From positions 248,001 to 312,000 of the forward strand of contig NZ_BDIR01000005.1 in the NCBI RefSeq assembly GCF_001895145.1: a stretch of DNA of 64,000 bases, in the 5' to 3' direction. A program made the translations under genes and the position numbers. The stretch is from Arcobacter sp. LA11 (GTDB lineage: Bacteria; Campylobacterota; Campylobacteria; Campylobacterales; Arcobacteraceae). Shown here in pieces: positions 36,164 through 46,427 of this stretch (the stretch's first letter is position 1; every line of letters begins with the position of its first letter). Under the pieces are notes generated by a model. It saw only the letters and a program-made list of their open reading frames with translations, made no database searches and had not been told where the DNA came from.

Positions 36164-36667
36164 ATGGCAAAGAAAAAAAAAGATAAAGAAGTAATGGCAT
36201 CTTATAAAAAAGCTATTTATAGTGGAACATTCGATCCTATTACTAACGGTCATATGGATATTATCACAAGGGCAGCAAAAATCTTTGATGAAGTAATAAT
36301 TGCAGTAGCGAAAAGTGAGAGAAAAAGTCCAATGTTCTCCCATAAACAAAGAGTAGAATATGCAAAAGCTGCAACAAAGCATATAAAAGGTGTAAAAGTG
36401 ATCGGATTTGATACTCTTCTAGTTGATTTAGCTACAGACTTAAAAGTAAATACAATTATAAGAGGGTTGCGTGCCGTATCTGATTTTGAATATGAGCTAC
36501 AAATGGGATATGCAAACTCATCAATAAATGATGATATAGAAACACTTTACCTAATGCCAACACTTGAAAATGCATTTGTTTCATCAACAATTGTAAGAGA
36601 GATTATAAGATTTGATGGTAAGTTTTGTCATCTAGTTCCAGAAGAGGTTTTAAAATGTATGCAGTAA
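36164..36667 (+). CDS. coaD: Phosphopantetheine adenylyltransferase CoaD
   Basis: About 167 residues; transfers AMP to 4'-phosphopantetheine in coenzyme A synthesis. The nucleotidyltransferase motif GTFDPITNGHMDII and the segment IIRGLRAVSDFEYELQMGYANSSI are diagnostic. Three ATGs are possible (36152, 36164, 36194). I choose 36164 because GGAA lies seven bases before it; this leaves a lysine-rich extension of about ten residues that most CoaD proteins lack. The end overlaps tmk by 13 bases. Confidence 0.93.
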   Translation: MAKKKKDKEVMASYKKAIYSGTFDPITNGHMDIITRAAKIFDEVIIAVAKSERKSPMFSHKQRVEYAKAATKHIKGVKVIGFDTLLVDLATDLKVNTIIRGLRAVSDFEYELQMGYANSSINDDIETLYLMPTLENAFVSSTIVREIIRFDGKFCHLVPEEVLKCMQ

Positions 36668-37221
36668 TAGAAGGGGTTGATACGGCTGGAAAATCGACTC
36701 AATTAGATATTTTAAAAGAAAAATATCAAGAAGCTATTTTTACAAAAGAGCCAGGTGGTACAGAAATTGGATTAAAATTAAGAGAAATGGCTTTAAATGG
36801 TGAAGCAAAAAGTAAAGTAGCAGAGATGTTTTTATTTTTAGCAGATCGTGCAGAGCATATAGAAGAAGTAATTAAACCTAATGAAAACAGAATGGTTATT
36901 AGTGATAGAAGCGTTATTAGCGGTATTGCTTATGCATCTAATTTACCATTAGAAATAGTTACTACTTTAAATTTAATTGCTACAAGTAATATTCTTCCAT
37001 CACATATTATTTTGCTTGAATTAACACCAGAAGAATTAACAAAAAGATTAGCAGGAAAATCTAATGATTCTATTGAATCTAGGGGGATAGACTACCTAAT
37101 TGATATTCAAAACAGAATGAAAAAAACAATTGAAATGTTAAATTTAAATTATATATATATTGATGCTAGTTTAAGTATAGAAGAAATTGCACAAAAAATT
37201 GAGGAATTTATTAATGAGTAA
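36655..37221 (+). CDS. tmk: Thymidylate kinase
   Basis: About 188 residues; phosphorylates dTMP to dTDP. The P-loop IEGVDTAGKSTQ, the DR(S/Y) motif ISDRSVISGIAYAS and the lid region KRLAGKSNDSIESRGIDYL are present. The true start is the ATG at 36655, preceded by GAGG, and it lies inside the end of coaD; the longer frame from 36625 would add ten residues without homology. Its end overlaps hisS by eight bases (ATGAGTAA). Confidence 0.94.
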   Translation: MYAVIEGVDTAGKSTQLDILKEKYQEAIFTKEPGGTEIGLKLREMALNGEAKSKVAEMFLFLADRAEHIEEVIKPNENRMVISDRSVISGIAYASNLPLEIVTTLNLIATSNILPSHIILLELTPEELTKRLAGKSNDSIESRGIDYLIDIQNRMKKTIEMLNLNYIYIDASLSIEEIAQKIEEFINE

Positions 37222-38437
37222 ACAAAATATTCAAAGCCTTAGGGGTATGAATGATATTTTAGGAGACAATAGCGAATTATTTACATATTTTATTGATAAT
37301 GCTTCTAGAATCGCTAAAAACTATGGTTTTAGCTATTTAGAAACACCCATACTAGAAGAAACAGCACTTTTTAAAAGAAGTGTAGGAGAAAGTTCTGATA
37401 TTGTAAATAAAGAGATGTATCAATTTATTGATAAAGGTGAAAATGACGTATGTTTAAGACCTGAAGGTACAGCAGGAGTTGTAAGAAGTTTTGTTCAAAA
37501 TAAATTTGATAGAGCGGGCGGAACATATAGATGGTTTTACTATGGACCAATGTTTAGATATGAAAGACCTCAAAAAGGAAGACTAAGAGAATTCCATCAA
37601 TTTGGTGCAGAAGTTTTTGGTGTAAGTTCAGTTTATGAAGATGCAAATATCATTATGATGTTAAAAGATATATTAGATTTTTTCAAAATTGGATTCAATC
37701 TTCAACTAAATTCTTTAGGATGTCCTGATTGTATGCCAATGTATAGAGATAATCTAGTTAAGCATTTAACAAGTTTTAAAGATGAGCTTTGTGAAGACTG
37801 TAATAGACGTATAGAAACAAATCCTATAAGAGTTTTAGATTGTAAAAATGAAAACTGTCAAAAACTGTTATACAATGCTCCAAAAATCACAAACAATCTT
37901 TGTGAAAGATGTGATACTGATTTTGAAAAACTGAAAAAAATTTTAGACTTTAATGGTATTGAATATGAAATAGATACAAATTTAGTAAGAGGATTAGATT
38001 ACTATTCACAAACTGCTTTTGAATTTACTTCATCAGAGATTGGAGCTCAAAGTGCAATTGCTGGTGGGGGTAGATATGACAGATTAGTTGAATTTTTAGG
38101 TGGAAGACCAACACCTGGAATTGGATTTGCAATTGGTATTGAAAGACTACTTGAATTAGTTAAAATAAATGAATCAAATGAAGATATAATTTATTTAGGA
38201 GCTATGAGTGATGAAGCTTTAAATACATTAACAAAAGTAGCTAGTTCGAAAAGAGGGACAACTAAAACTTTAATCGAATATACTCCAAGAGGATTTGGTA
38301 AACACTTTAAATTAGCAGAAAAACAAGGAGCAACTATTGTGGCACTTGTGGGAGAAAATGAATTAAAAGATGGAACAATTTATACAAAGAATCTTAAAAC
38401 TAGTGTAGAAAGTACAATAAAACTAGAGGACTTTTAA
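37214..38437 (+). CDS. hisS: Histidyl-tRNA synthetase
   Basis: About 407 residues, class II aminoacyl-tRNA synthetase. Motif 2 is seen around RWFYYGPMFRYERPQKGRLREFHQFGAEVFG, the histidine-specific motifs as LVRGLDYYSQTAFEF and GGGRYDRL, and motif 3 as TPGIGFAIGIERL. A Cys-rich insertion (CPDCMPMYRDN, CEDCNRRIE, CKNENCQKLLYN, CERCD) suggests a zinc site. The start ATG at 37214 overlaps the tmk stop; GAGGAA lies upstream. Confidence 0.96.
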   Translation: MSKQNIQSLRGMNDILGDNSELFTYFIDNASRIAKNYGFSYLETPILEETALFKRSVGESSDIVNKEMYQFIDKGENDVCLRPEGTAGVVRSFVQNKFDRAGGTYRWFYYGPMFRYERPQKGRLREFHQFGAEVFGVSSVYEDANIIMMLKDILDFFKIGFNLQLNSLGCPDCMPMYRDNLVKHLTSFKDELCEDCNRRIETNPIRVLDCKNENCQKLLYNAPKITNNLCERCDTDFEKLKKILDFNGIEYEIDTNLVRGLDYYSQTAFEFTSSEIGAQSAIAGGGRYDRLVEFLGGRPTPGIGFAIGIERLLELVKINESNEDIIYLGAMSDEALNTLTKVASSKRGTTKTLIEYTPRGFGKHFKLAEKQGATIVALVGENELKDGTIYTKNLKTSVESTIKLEDF

Positions 38438-38439
38438 TA

Positions 38440-40236
38440 TTGGAAAATTATGGTATTGATATATGGGCAGATGATAATTTTATTATCGAAGATGGTGTAG
38501 TTAAACTAAACTATGCATCTAACCCTGCTCTTATTAATATGGTTAAAGAGATTAGAGAAAAAGATTTTAAAGGACCCTTACTATTTAGATTTCCACATCT
38601 TATACAAAAACAAATAGACAAACTATACTCTTTATACGATAATGCGATAAATGAGTATGAATACAAAGGGAAATTTAATGCAGTTTTTCCTTTAAAAGTA
38701 AATCAGCTTCCAAATTTTTTAAAACCTCTTCTAAAAGCAGGTGAAAAATATAATTACGGATTAGAGGCAGGAAGTAAAGCTGAACTATTTCTTGCTATGA
38801 CTTACAACAAAATTGGTGCTCCTATAACTATAAATGGATTTAAAGATAAAGAGATGGTTCATTTAGCTTTTATTGCACGAAAGATGGGGCATGACATTAC
38901 AGTAATCATTGAAGGGTTAAATGAACTAGAAATGATTCTGGAAGTAGAAAAAGAGACAAGTCTTCCAACTCCAAATGTAGGTCTTAGAGTAAGACTTTTT
39001 AATTCAGGAAGTGGCGCTTGGGCAAAGTCTGGGGGAATTGATTCAAAATTTGGATTGAGTTCAACTGAGATTCTAGAAGCCTTTGAAATGTTAGAAGAGA
39101 ATAATCTAATAAATATTTTAACAATGATTCACTTTCATATTGGCTCAGCTATGAATAGTATTAAGCCTTTAAAAAATGCTCTTAAAGAATCTGGACATAT
39201 ATATGCTGAGCTTAAAAATTTAGGTGCAGATAATTTAAGTGCTATAAATATTGGTGGAGGAATGGCTGTAGAGTATTCACAGTTTCAAAGAACTACACAA
39301 TATAACCTACAAGAGTTTGCAAATGATGTAATATTTACATTAAAAAATATTGCACGTCAAAAAGGGGTTGAAGAGCCAAATATTTTTACAGAATCAGGAA
39401 GATTTATTAGTGCAAGTTCAACTGTATTAATTACTCCTGTTTTAGAGCTATTTTCAGCAGAGTATGATGCTGAAAATTTAAGGTTAAAAGAAAAAAACCC
39501 TCCTTTAATAGAAGAACTAAGAGAGCTATTTAACGATATAAATTCTAAAATGGCATTAGAATTTATGCATGATAGTATTGATCACTTAGAATCTTTACTT
39601 AAACTTTTTGATTTGGGATATATAGATTTAGAAGATAGAAGTAATGCAGAGATTCTTACAAATTTAATTATAAAAAAAGCTATTTGGCTTCTTGAAGTTG
39701 ATGACTATGAAGAGCTAAAAAGAATAGACAATAAAATACAAGAAAAATATTTACTTAATTTTTCAATTTTTCAATCATTACCGGATTTTTGGGGAATCAA
39801 ACAAGAGTTTCCAATAATGCCAATAACACATCTAAATAAAAAACCCACAAGAAGTGCTTCATTATGGGATATAACATGTGATAGTGATGGTGAAATAGAA
39901 TTTAATCCTGAAAAACCTTTATATTTACATGATGTAAATTTAGATAAAGAAGAGTATTATCTTGGTTTCTTTCATGTTGGAGCATATCAAGATATATTAG
40001 GTATGAGGCATAATTTATTTTCTCATCCAACAGAAATAAATGTAGTTTTTGAAAACAACGAAGTGATACTAGAAAAAATTTTGGAGTCTCAAAAAATTAT
40101 AGATATCCTTGAAGATATTGATTATGATACAAAAGAGATAAAAAATATATTGAAAAATAATTTAGATGACAATACTTATAAAATTTTAGAAAAATATTTA
40201 AATGAAAATAGTTATCTAAAGACTGCTTGGAGTTAA
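38440..40236 (+). CDS. speA: Biosynthetic arginine decarboxylase SpeA
   Basis: A 598-residue PLP enzyme of the alanine-racemase-like fold that converts arginine to agmatine for polyamine synthesis. The N-terminal FNAVFPLKVNQ contains the PLP lysine; GLEAGSKAEL, HFHIGSA and NIGGGMAVEY line the cofactor site; and PTRSASLWDITCDSDGE is the conserved C-terminal substrate segment. Start is TTG at 38440 with GAGG upstream. It is two bases after hisS and one before cysE. Confidence 0.94.
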   Translation: MENYGIDIWADDNFIIEDGVVKLNYASNPALINMVKEIREKDFKGPLLFRFPHLIQKQIDKLYSLYDNAINEYEYKGKFNAVFPLKVNQLPNFLKPLLKAGEKYNYGLEAGSKAELFLAMTYNKIGAPITINGFKDKEMVHLAFIARKMGHDITVIIEGLNELEMILEVEKETSLPTPNVGLRVRLFNSGSGAWAKSGGIDSKFGLSSTEILEAFEMLEENNLINILTMIHFHIGSAMNSIKPLKNALKESGHIYAELKNLGADNLSAINIGGGMAVEYSQFQRTTQYNLQEFANDVIFTLKNIARQKGVEEPNIFTESGRFISASSTVLITPVLELFSAEYDAENLRLKEKNPPLIEELRELFNDINSKMALEFMHDSIDHLESLLKLFDLGYIDLEDRSNAEILTNLIIKKAIWLLEVDDYEELKRIDNKIQEKYLLNFSIFQSLPDFWGIKQEFPIMPITHLNKKPTRSASLWDITCDSDGEIEFNPEKPLYLHDVNLDKEEYYLGFFHVGAYQDILGMRHNLFSHPTEINVVFENNEVILEKILESQKIIDILEDIDYDTKEIKNILKNNLDDNTYKILEKYLNENSYLKTAWS

Positions 40237-40237
40237 A

Positions 40238-41020
40238 ATGGGCGAAAATAAAGAAGAAAAAACAGTAGAACAACAAATAGAAGCAATAGAAGAAGCAAAT
40301 AAAGAACTAGGACTATGGAATCAAATAAAAGAAGATTTTTCTGTTCCAAAGCACAATGACCCTGCATTAAATTCAAATATTGAACTTATATTTAACTATC
40401 CTGGTGTTTGGGCAATAATAAATCATAGAGTAGCTCATAGGCTATATACTAAAGGTTTTAAGCTAATTGGTAGAATGATTATGGGATTAACTCAATTTTT
40501 ATGTAATATGGACATTCACCCAGCTGCTACTATAGGAAGACGAGTATTTATTGATCATGGGATTGGTGTCGTTATTGGAGAAACTACTATTATAGAAGAT
40601 GACGTACTTATTTATCAAGGAGTAACTCTAGGTGGAGTTAGTTTAGATAAAGGGAAAAGACATCCTACTATAAAAGCAAATTCTGTAATAGGAAGTGGAG
40701 CAAAAGTCTTAGGAAATATTACTATTGGAAAAAATGGTAAGATTGGAGCAAACTCTGTTGTAGTTTGTAATGTTCCTAAAAACTCTACAGCAGTAGGAGT
40801 TCCAGCAAAAATCATTAAAAGAGATGATAAAAATGGAAAACTAAACCATGCAGATTTACCAGATATTAATAAAGAAATGTTCGAATACTTATTAAAAAGA
40901 GTTGCTCTTTTAGAACACCATATTAAACAATGTGATGGTATAGACTTAAGTAAAGAAGACCATGACTTAGAATGTATATACAAAAAATTCATAAGTGCAA
41001 TGAATTCAATTAAAAAGTAA
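40238..41020 (+). CDS. cysE: Serine O-acetyltransferase CysE
   Basis: 260 residues. The left-handed beta-helix hexapeptide repeats carry the active site DIHPAATIGRRVFIDHGIGVVIGETTIIEDDVLIYQGVTLGG, followed by KRHPTIKANSVIGSGAKVLGNI and GVPAKIIKR. It makes O-acetylserine for cysteine. An N-terminal acidic stretch and a C-terminal extension (EHHIKQCDGIDLSKEDHDLE) go beyond the minimal enzyme. Next to a TauE/SafE exporter, which gives a sulfur-related context. Confidence 0.94.
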   Translation: MGENKEEKTVEQQIEAIEEANKELGLWNQIKEDFSVPKHNDPALNSNIELIFNYPGVWAIINHRVAHRLYTKGFKLIGRMIMGLTQFLCNMDIHPAATIGRRVFIDHGIGVVIGETTIIEDDVLIYQGVTLGGVSLDKGKRHPTIKANSVIGSGAKVLGNITIGKNGKIGANSVVVCNVPKNSTAVGVPAKIIKRDDKNGKLNHADLPDINKEMFEYLLKRVALLEHHIKQCDGIDLSKEDHDLECIYKKFISAMNSIKK

Positions 41021-41027
41021 AAATAGA

Positions 41028-41765
41028 ATGACTGAACTAATACTATTTGGTATGATAACTGGATTTATATCTGGTTTTTTTGGTGTTGGAGGAGGAATGG
41101 TCCTTGTTCCAATGCTAGTAATGACCGGATACTTAATGAAAGAAGCAATTGCAATTTCAATTATGCAAATGGTATTTAGTTCTATTTATGGTTCATTTTT
41201 AAACTCTAAAAAAGCAAAAGGTGTTTTTAAAGAAGGTCTTATTATTGGAATGGGAGGTTTTGTAGGAGGTTTACAAAATAGCTTTGTACATTCTATAGTT
41301 TCAAATGAGGCTTTACAATACTTTTTTATTTTAATTATCATACTATCAATTATCAAAATCTTTGTATCTCCAGCAGAACCTGATTGTGAGCCAAAAAAAC
41401 ACAGTAAATTAACTCTATTTATTATAGGTTTCTTTATTGGGATTATTGCAATGAGTATTGGAGTTGGTGGCTCAATTATGTTAATACCAATTCTAGTTGG
41501 TTTTATGCATTATAATATTAAAACAGCAACTAGTCTTAGTTTATTTTTTGTAATATTTTCATCTATAGCAGGATTTAGCTCTTTAACAATAAATGACCAA
41601 ATGTTATTTAATGAAGGTTTTACAGTAGGAGCTGCTTCTTTAATAGGTGTTTATTTTGGAATAAAAACTAAGAATGCAACTTCATCAGGTTCATACAAAC
41701 AATTTATACTAATACTAAATTTTATAATATTAGCAACAATGATTTATAAAACTTTTTTTAATTAA
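41028..41765 (+). CDS. TauE/SafE-family (TSUP) sulfite or sulfonate exporter
   Basis: A 245-residue membrane protein with about eight membrane segments and the two-fold TSUP pattern (GMITGFISGFFGVGGGMVLVPMLVMTG, GFFIGIIAMSIGVGGSIMLIPILVGF). The family carries anions such as sulfite, sulfonates or carboxylates; the substrate cannot be read from sequence. Only seven bases follow cysE. The stop codon overlaps that of the minus-strand gene that faces it. Confidence 0.85.
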   Translation: MTELILFGMITGFISGFFGVGGGMVLVPMLVMTGYLMKEAIAISIMQMVFSSIYGSFLNSKKAKGVFKEGLIIGMGGFVGGLQNSFVHSIVSNEALQYFFILIIILSIIKIFVSPAEPDCEPKKHSKLTLFIIGFFIGIIAMSIGVGGSIMLIPILVGFMHYNIKTATSLSLFFVIFSSIAGFSSLTINDQMLFNEGFTVGAASLIGVYFGIKTKNATSSGSYKQFILILNFIILATMIYKTFFN

Positions 41766-44290
41766 ATATTCTTAAAAAAATAAGATAAAATTCCACCATT
41801 TTTATAATATTCTACCTCAGCATCATTATCTAATCTACATTTTAAGTCAATTTCAATATCAAAATCTATTTTATGAATAATTACACTTATTTTCGAATCT
41901 GCTTTAATTTCATTACTTAATATAGATACTTTTTCATTCCCTTTTAATTTTAAACTTTGAATATCATCGTTAATAAATTCCAAAGGTAAAACTCCCATAC
42001 TAATCAAACTTTTTCTATAAATTTCTGAAAAAGATTTCGCAATAATAGTTCTTACTCCAAGAAGTCTAATTCCTTTTACTGCCCAGTCTCTTGAATCTCC
42101 TTTACCAAAACCTTCACCTGCAAATATAATAGGTATCTTATCTTCTTGCATAAACTTTTGTGATTTATCATAAATAGATATTATCTCATTTGATTCATAA
42201 TCTATAGTATATCCACCCTCTTTTGATATCATTTGATTTTGAACTTTGATATTATCAAAAATACCTCGAACCATAACCTCAGCATTTCCTCTTCTATTTT
42301 CAAAAGAATCATACTCAAAGGATTTTAAACCTTTTGTTTCTAAAAACTTTGAAGCAGGAGAATGTAAAGATATTTGTCCAAGTGGAGAAATATGTTCAGT
42401 AGTAATAAAATCACCAAATATAGCTAAGATTTCTGCATTTTTTATTTCAATTTTTTCTAATTTTATCTCTTCTAAAAAATTAACTGATTGAATAAAAGTT
42501 GAATTACTATTCCAATTATATGTATCACTATTGTTTACAATTAATTTTTGCCAAAAATCATTGCCTTTAAAAATATTTTTGTATATATCTTTATATAAAG
42601 TATTATCAAGTTTTTCTAGATAATCCCCTACTTCCTTACCTGTAGGCCATAAATCTTTCATCTTAATATCTTTATCATCAATTACACCAATAATATCCTC
42701 AAAGAGATTAAATTTCATACTTCCTATTAAAGAATAAATTACTATTAAAGATGGAGACATTAAGTAATTTGATTTTATTAAAGGATTATTATTGTATTTA
42801 TAATCTTTATCTATAGAACTAATAGCACAGACATTAAGATTATTACTTCTAATATCAGATTCTAAATTTATATCTATTACTTCAGAACCTTTTGAATCTC
42901 CACATCCATAAGAAACAATATTAAAACCTATTTTTTCTAAATAATGCAATAAACCAATTTTTTCTAAATACTCTTTTACTATGATAGAATCAGGTGAAAA
43001 AGTACATTTTATATTTTTATTTACAGTAAGACCAAACTCTAAAGCCTTTTTTGCTATTAATGCAGCATGTATAAGTAAATATGGATTTGAAGTAGATATA
43101 CATGAATTAATAGAAGCTAGAACTATATCTGTATCTTTTAATTCTTTTCCTCTGTTTAAAATAACTAACTCTTTTAAACTATCCAATTCAATTATATTAG
43201 TTGATTTTTTTTGTCCTATTATTATTGGAGTCAATACTGATAAATCAAAATCAATTACTTGGTCATAATCTAATTCTTCATTAGAATAAAAAAAACTTTG
43301 CTTTTCTAAATAAGTTTTTATTAATTTCGAATAATCTTCATTGCCTCGCGTTTTATTAAAATATGAAATTGTCTTATCATCAATTGCGAAAAAAGAACAT
43401 AAAGCTTTATACTCTGACGCCATATTACAAATAATAGATCTATCTTCAAGAGTAAGATGTTTTAATCCCTCACCATAAAACTCAATAAACTTACCTTCTA
43501 CTTCATATTCTTTTAATAGTTTAATCAAAGCTAATACTAAATCAGAAGAAGTAATCCCTGATTTAAGTTCTTTATGAATATTTACACCAACTACTTTAGG
43601 AAAATCTAAAGAGAGTGGAAAACCTAAAATAGTAGATTCAAGTTGCATACCATCACAACCTAAACCTAATACCCCAAGGGAGTTTGTCATACTATTATTT
43701 GAATCAGTTATACATATAGTCTCTGGATATAAAAAAAACCTATCTTCTTTTTTTTCTACATGTAATATAGTAGATAAATACTCTAGGTTTACTTCATGAC
43801 ATATGCCAGAACCAGGAGGTATTACTCTAAAATTTGAAAATGCATTTTCTGCCCATTTTACAAACTCATATTTTTCATAATTTTTCTCATACTCTTTATT
43901 TATATCTAGATTACTTTCATTACTATTTCTCAGAGAATTATCAATTACCATATCAACCATAATCTGAGGATTTATTTTAGATATATCATCTTCTTTTTCT
44001 TTCATTTTATCTCTAATTGAAGCTAAATCAATAAGAGAAGTAATACCTTTAAAGTTTTGCATAATTATACGAGAAGGATGAAAATTGATTTGAGAATTCA
44101 TTCGATTAGAAAAAATATCTACTATTTTATTAAATTCTATTAAATCTTTTGATTTACGAAGATTTGCTTCTAATAATATTTTTAAAACAATTGGAAGTTT
44201 TTTTAATTTTTTACTACTATTTAAAACACTACTTATATCATGATAATAAAATGTTTCATTTTCTATATCAAAACTGTTGATAATATCCAA
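41762..44290 (-). CDS. Degenerate aconitase (AcnA/IRP-type) homologue
   Basis: 842 residues that align over the whole length of AcnA/IRP1: NSFDIENETFYYHDI at the start, PPGSGICHEVNLEYLS, GKFIEFYGEGL, GDFITTEHISPLGQI, ENRRGNAEVMVRGIF and SLISMGVLPLEF. Two cluster ligands remain (Cys397 in INSCISTSNP, Cys463 in SYGCGDSKGS), but the third is Ser466 (canonical GCxxC). The aconitase His residues of VIDHS and TDSHTT are Asn118 and Asn198, and the arginine segment GNRNFEGR reads SIDKDYKYNN. Canonical dehydratase activity is very unlikely. It could be an apo-aconitase-like regulator or a new enzyme. Confidence 0.8.
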   Translation of the reverse strand: MDIINSFDIENETFYYHDISSVLNSSKKLKKLPIVLKILLEANLRKSKDLIEFNKIVDIFSNRMNSQINFHPSRIIMQNFKGITSLIDLASIRDKMKEKEDDISKINPQIMVDMVIDNSLRNSNESNLDINKEYEKNYEKYEFVKWAENAFSNFRVIPPGSGICHEVNLEYLSTILHVEKKEDRFFLYPETICITDSNNSMTNSLGVLGLGCDGMQLESTILGFPLSLDFPKVVGVNIHKELKSGITSSDLVLALIKLLKEYEVEGKFIEFYGEGLKHLTLEDRSIICNMASEYKALCSFFAIDDKTISYFNKTRGNEDYSKLIKTYLEKQSFFYSNEELDYDQVIDFDLSVLTPIIIGQKKSTNIIELDSLKELVILNRGKELKDTDIVLASINSCISTSNPYLLIHAALIAKKALEFGLTVNKNIKCTFSPDSIIVKEYLEKIGLLHYLEKIGFNIVSYGCGDSKGSEVIDINLESDIRSNNLNVCAISSIDKDYKYNNNPLIKSNYLMSPSLIVIYSLIGSMKFNLFEDIIGVIDDKDIKMKDLWPTGKEVGDYLEKLDNTLYKDIYKNIFKGNDFWQKLIVNNSDTYNWNSNSTFIQSVNFLEEIKLEKIEIKNAEILAIFGDFITTEHISPLGQISLHSPASKFLETKGLKSFEYDSFENRRGNAEVMVRGIFDNIKVQNQMISKEGGYTIDYESNEIISIYDKSQKFMQEDKIPIIFAGEGFGKGDSRDWAVKGIRLLGVRTIIAKSFSEIYRKSLISMGVLPLEFINDDIQSLKLKGNEKVSILSNEIKADSKISVIIHKIDFDIEIDLKCRLDNDAEVEYYKNGGILSYFFKNI

Positions 44291-44368
44291 ACTATAATAC
44301 CTTCTTATGGTTATTTAGTTATAAAAATAACAAATGATTAATTAAGACTGGATAAATTATTTATTTCA

Positions 44369-44393
44369 AAGAAGAGTTTAAAAAACTCTTCTT
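44369..44393. terminator. Terminator after katA-ankyrin operon
   Basis: AAGAAGAGTTT pairs perfectly with 44383-44393 over a three-base loop, and the ankyrin gene's stop codon lies in it. The U-tract on the minus strand is weak (TTTGAAATAA), so some read-through into the aconitase-like gene, 78 bases on, is possible. Confidence 0.6.
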
Positions 44394-44851
44394 ATGTAAG
44401 ATATAGTATTTGTAAGGATTGAATAAATTGTGCTTTTTTTATCTTTAGTTAAATATTCTGTAATCTCTTTATGTCCAAAAAGTGCAGAAAAAGTTACAGG
44501 TGTTGTACCCATTCCATTATTTGCATATATATTTGCTTTTCCTTTTTCTACTAATAATTTAACCATTTCAAAATAACCTTTAAAGCAAACACCTGCTAAT
44601 GGTGTTTGCCCTCTATCATTTCTTTTATCAACTTCTGCACCATTTTTAATCAAAAACTCTACAAGCTCTATTTGATTATTATAAGAAGCTAACATCAATA
44701 AGCTATTTCCTTTATGGTCTGATAAGTTTATATTTAGCCCTGAATAAATCATTCTTGATAATTCATCTAAGTTACCTTTTCTTGCAAAATCTAGTGCCAT
44801 ATTTTGAAGTTCGGCATATCTTTCTTCTTCATCTGCTGTAATTGCTATCAT
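44378..44851 (-). CDS. Ankyrin-repeat protein linked to catalase
   Basis: A 157-residue cytoplasmic protein made of about four ankyrin repeats (GNLDELSRMIYSGLNINLSDHKGNSLLMLASYNN, ...NGAEVDKRNDRGQTPLAGVCFKGYFEMVKLLVEKGKANIYANNGMGTTPVTFSALFGHKEI). A gene of this kind follows katA in Campylobacter jejuni (Cj1386), where it is reported to help deliver haem to catalase. The nine-base gap here supports the same partnership. Confidence 0.85.
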   Translation of the reverse strand: MIAITADEEERYAELQNMALDFARKGNLDELSRMIYSGLNINLSDHKGNSLLMLASYNNQIELVEFLIKNGAEVDKRNDRGQTPLAGVCFKGYFEMVKLLVEKGKANIYANNGMGTTPVTFSALFGHKEITEYLTKDKKSTIYSILTNTISYIRRVF

Positions 44852-44860
44852 GATAAATCC

Positions 44861-46288
44861 TTATATTTTTAATGCAGTTCTTACCCCTGCTTCATATTCA
44901 CTTGAAACCTTTTTGAAATGACTTAATTGCCTTTCTATTATCTCTAAAGGAACACCATCCATAGATTCTGCAATATTATTAAACAATTGTTCTTTTTGAT
45001 AATCTGACATTAAATTAAATAAATTTCTTGCCTGTACATAATTATCATTGTTCTTATTATGATCATATCTATTAGCATCACCATTTATAACTAAGTCTGG
45101 TTCTAATAAATCTCTATTTTCTACTGCTCCATTAAAACTATTTGGTTCATAATATGCATCCGTAACTTCTTTCTCTTCAAAATTCATAGAACCTGCAGTA
45201 TGATATGTATTTACATCTACAATTGGTCTATTTACTGGTAACATTTCATAATGAGTCCCTACTCTATATCTATGTGCATCAGGATATGAAAAAATTCTAG
45301 CTTGAAGCATTTTATCAGGAGAGAAACTAATACCTGGAACGACATTTGAAGGAGAGAATGAAGCTTGTTCTATTTCATTAAAATAATTCTTTGGATTTTC
45401 ATTTAAAGTTAATACACCAACATCAATTAGCGGATAATCAGCATGAGGCCATACTTTTGTTAAATCAAAAGGATTAAACTCAAAATCTCTAGCTTGCTCT
45501 TCTGTCATAATCTGAATTTTAAAATCCCATTGTGGGAAATTTCCTTTTTCAATATTTTCAAATAAATCTCTTTGATTACTTTCTCTATCACTAGCTACAA
45601 TTTTTGCAGCTTCTTCATTTGTAATAGTTTCTATTCCTTGTTTTGTTTTAAAATGGAATTTAACCCAAAATCTTTCATTGTTTTCATTTATTAAACTATA
45701 AGTATGAGAACCATAACCATTTACATGTCTATAACTCTTTGGAATACCTCTATCTGACATCAAAATAGTAACTTGATGTAAAGATTCTGGACTTAATGAC
45801 CAAAAATCCCATGCAGCAGTGTTTGAGCGTAAATTACTTTGTGGATGTCTTTTTTGTGTATGAATAAAATCAGGAAATTTCTGAGGGTCTCTTATAAAAA
45901 ATACTGGCGTATTATTACCTACTAAATCCCAATTTCCCTCTTTTGTATAAAATTTCAAAGCAAAACCTCTAACATCTCGTTCTGCATCAGCAGCACCAGC
46001 TTCACCAGCAACTGTTGAAAATCTTAAAAGCATTCTAGTTTTCTCACCTTTTTCAAATACTTTCGCTTTTGTATACTTTGAAATATCATTTGTAATTTCA
46101 AGTTCTCCAAAAGCTCCACTCCCTTTTGCATGAACTACACGTTCAGGTATTCTTTCTCTATTTTGATGTGCAAGCTTCTCTATTAATTGATAATCTTGCA
46201 TCAATACAGGACCGTATTCACCTGCTGTAATTGAATTTTGATTATCTGCAATTGGATTCCCTGCTGTTGTTGTCATTGTTTTTTTCAT
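44861..46288 (-). CDS. katA: Haem catalase KatA
   Basis: A 475-residue small-subunit (clade 3) catalase. The distal haem His sits in [18 protein letters not shown], the Asn in [18 protein letters not shown], and the proximal Tyr in [14 protein letters not shown]; all are intact. AAGGA precedes the ATG. It is divergent from uvrA across 176 bases (46289-46464). I looked there for a PerR-like operator and saw only AT-rich sequence, no convincing box. Confidence 0.97.
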   Translation of the reverse strand: MKKTMTTTAGNPIADNQNSITAGEYGPVLMQDYQLIEKLAHQNRERIPERVVHAKGSGAFGELEITNDISKYTKAKVFEKGEKTRMLLRFSTVAGEAGAADAERDVRGFALKFYTKEGNWDLVGNNTPVFFIRDPQKFPDFIHTQKRHPQSNLRSNTAAWDFWSLSPESLHQVTILMSDRGIPKSYRHVNGYGSHTYSLINENNERFWVKFHFKTKQGIETITNEEAAKIVASDRESNQRDLFENIEKGNFPQWDFKIQIMTEEQARDFEFNPFDLTKVWPHADYPLIDVGVLTLNENPKNYFNEIEQASFSPSNVVPGISFSPDKMLQARIFSYPDAHRYRVGTHYEMLPVNRPIVDVNTYHTAGSMNFEEKEVTDAYYEPNSFNGAVENRDLLEPDLVINGDANRYDHNKNNDNYVQARNLFNLMSDYQKEQLFNNIAESMDGVPLEIIERQLSHFKKVSSEYEAGVRTALKI

Positions 46289-46427
46289 AATTTTTCCTTA
46301 ATAATAATTTTTATCCTTTGAGAATTTTATTCCTAAATCTTTTAAAATAAAATTTATTAAAAATTTAGTTTTTAAAATTGATTAAACTTTTATATAAGCC
46401 TTTATCAATAATTATAAAAATCTATCA

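Noticed and set aside
41762-44290. Ordinary aconitate hydratase annotation
   Set aside because: One cluster cysteine and two catalytic histidines are replaced, so a catalytic name would be misleading.
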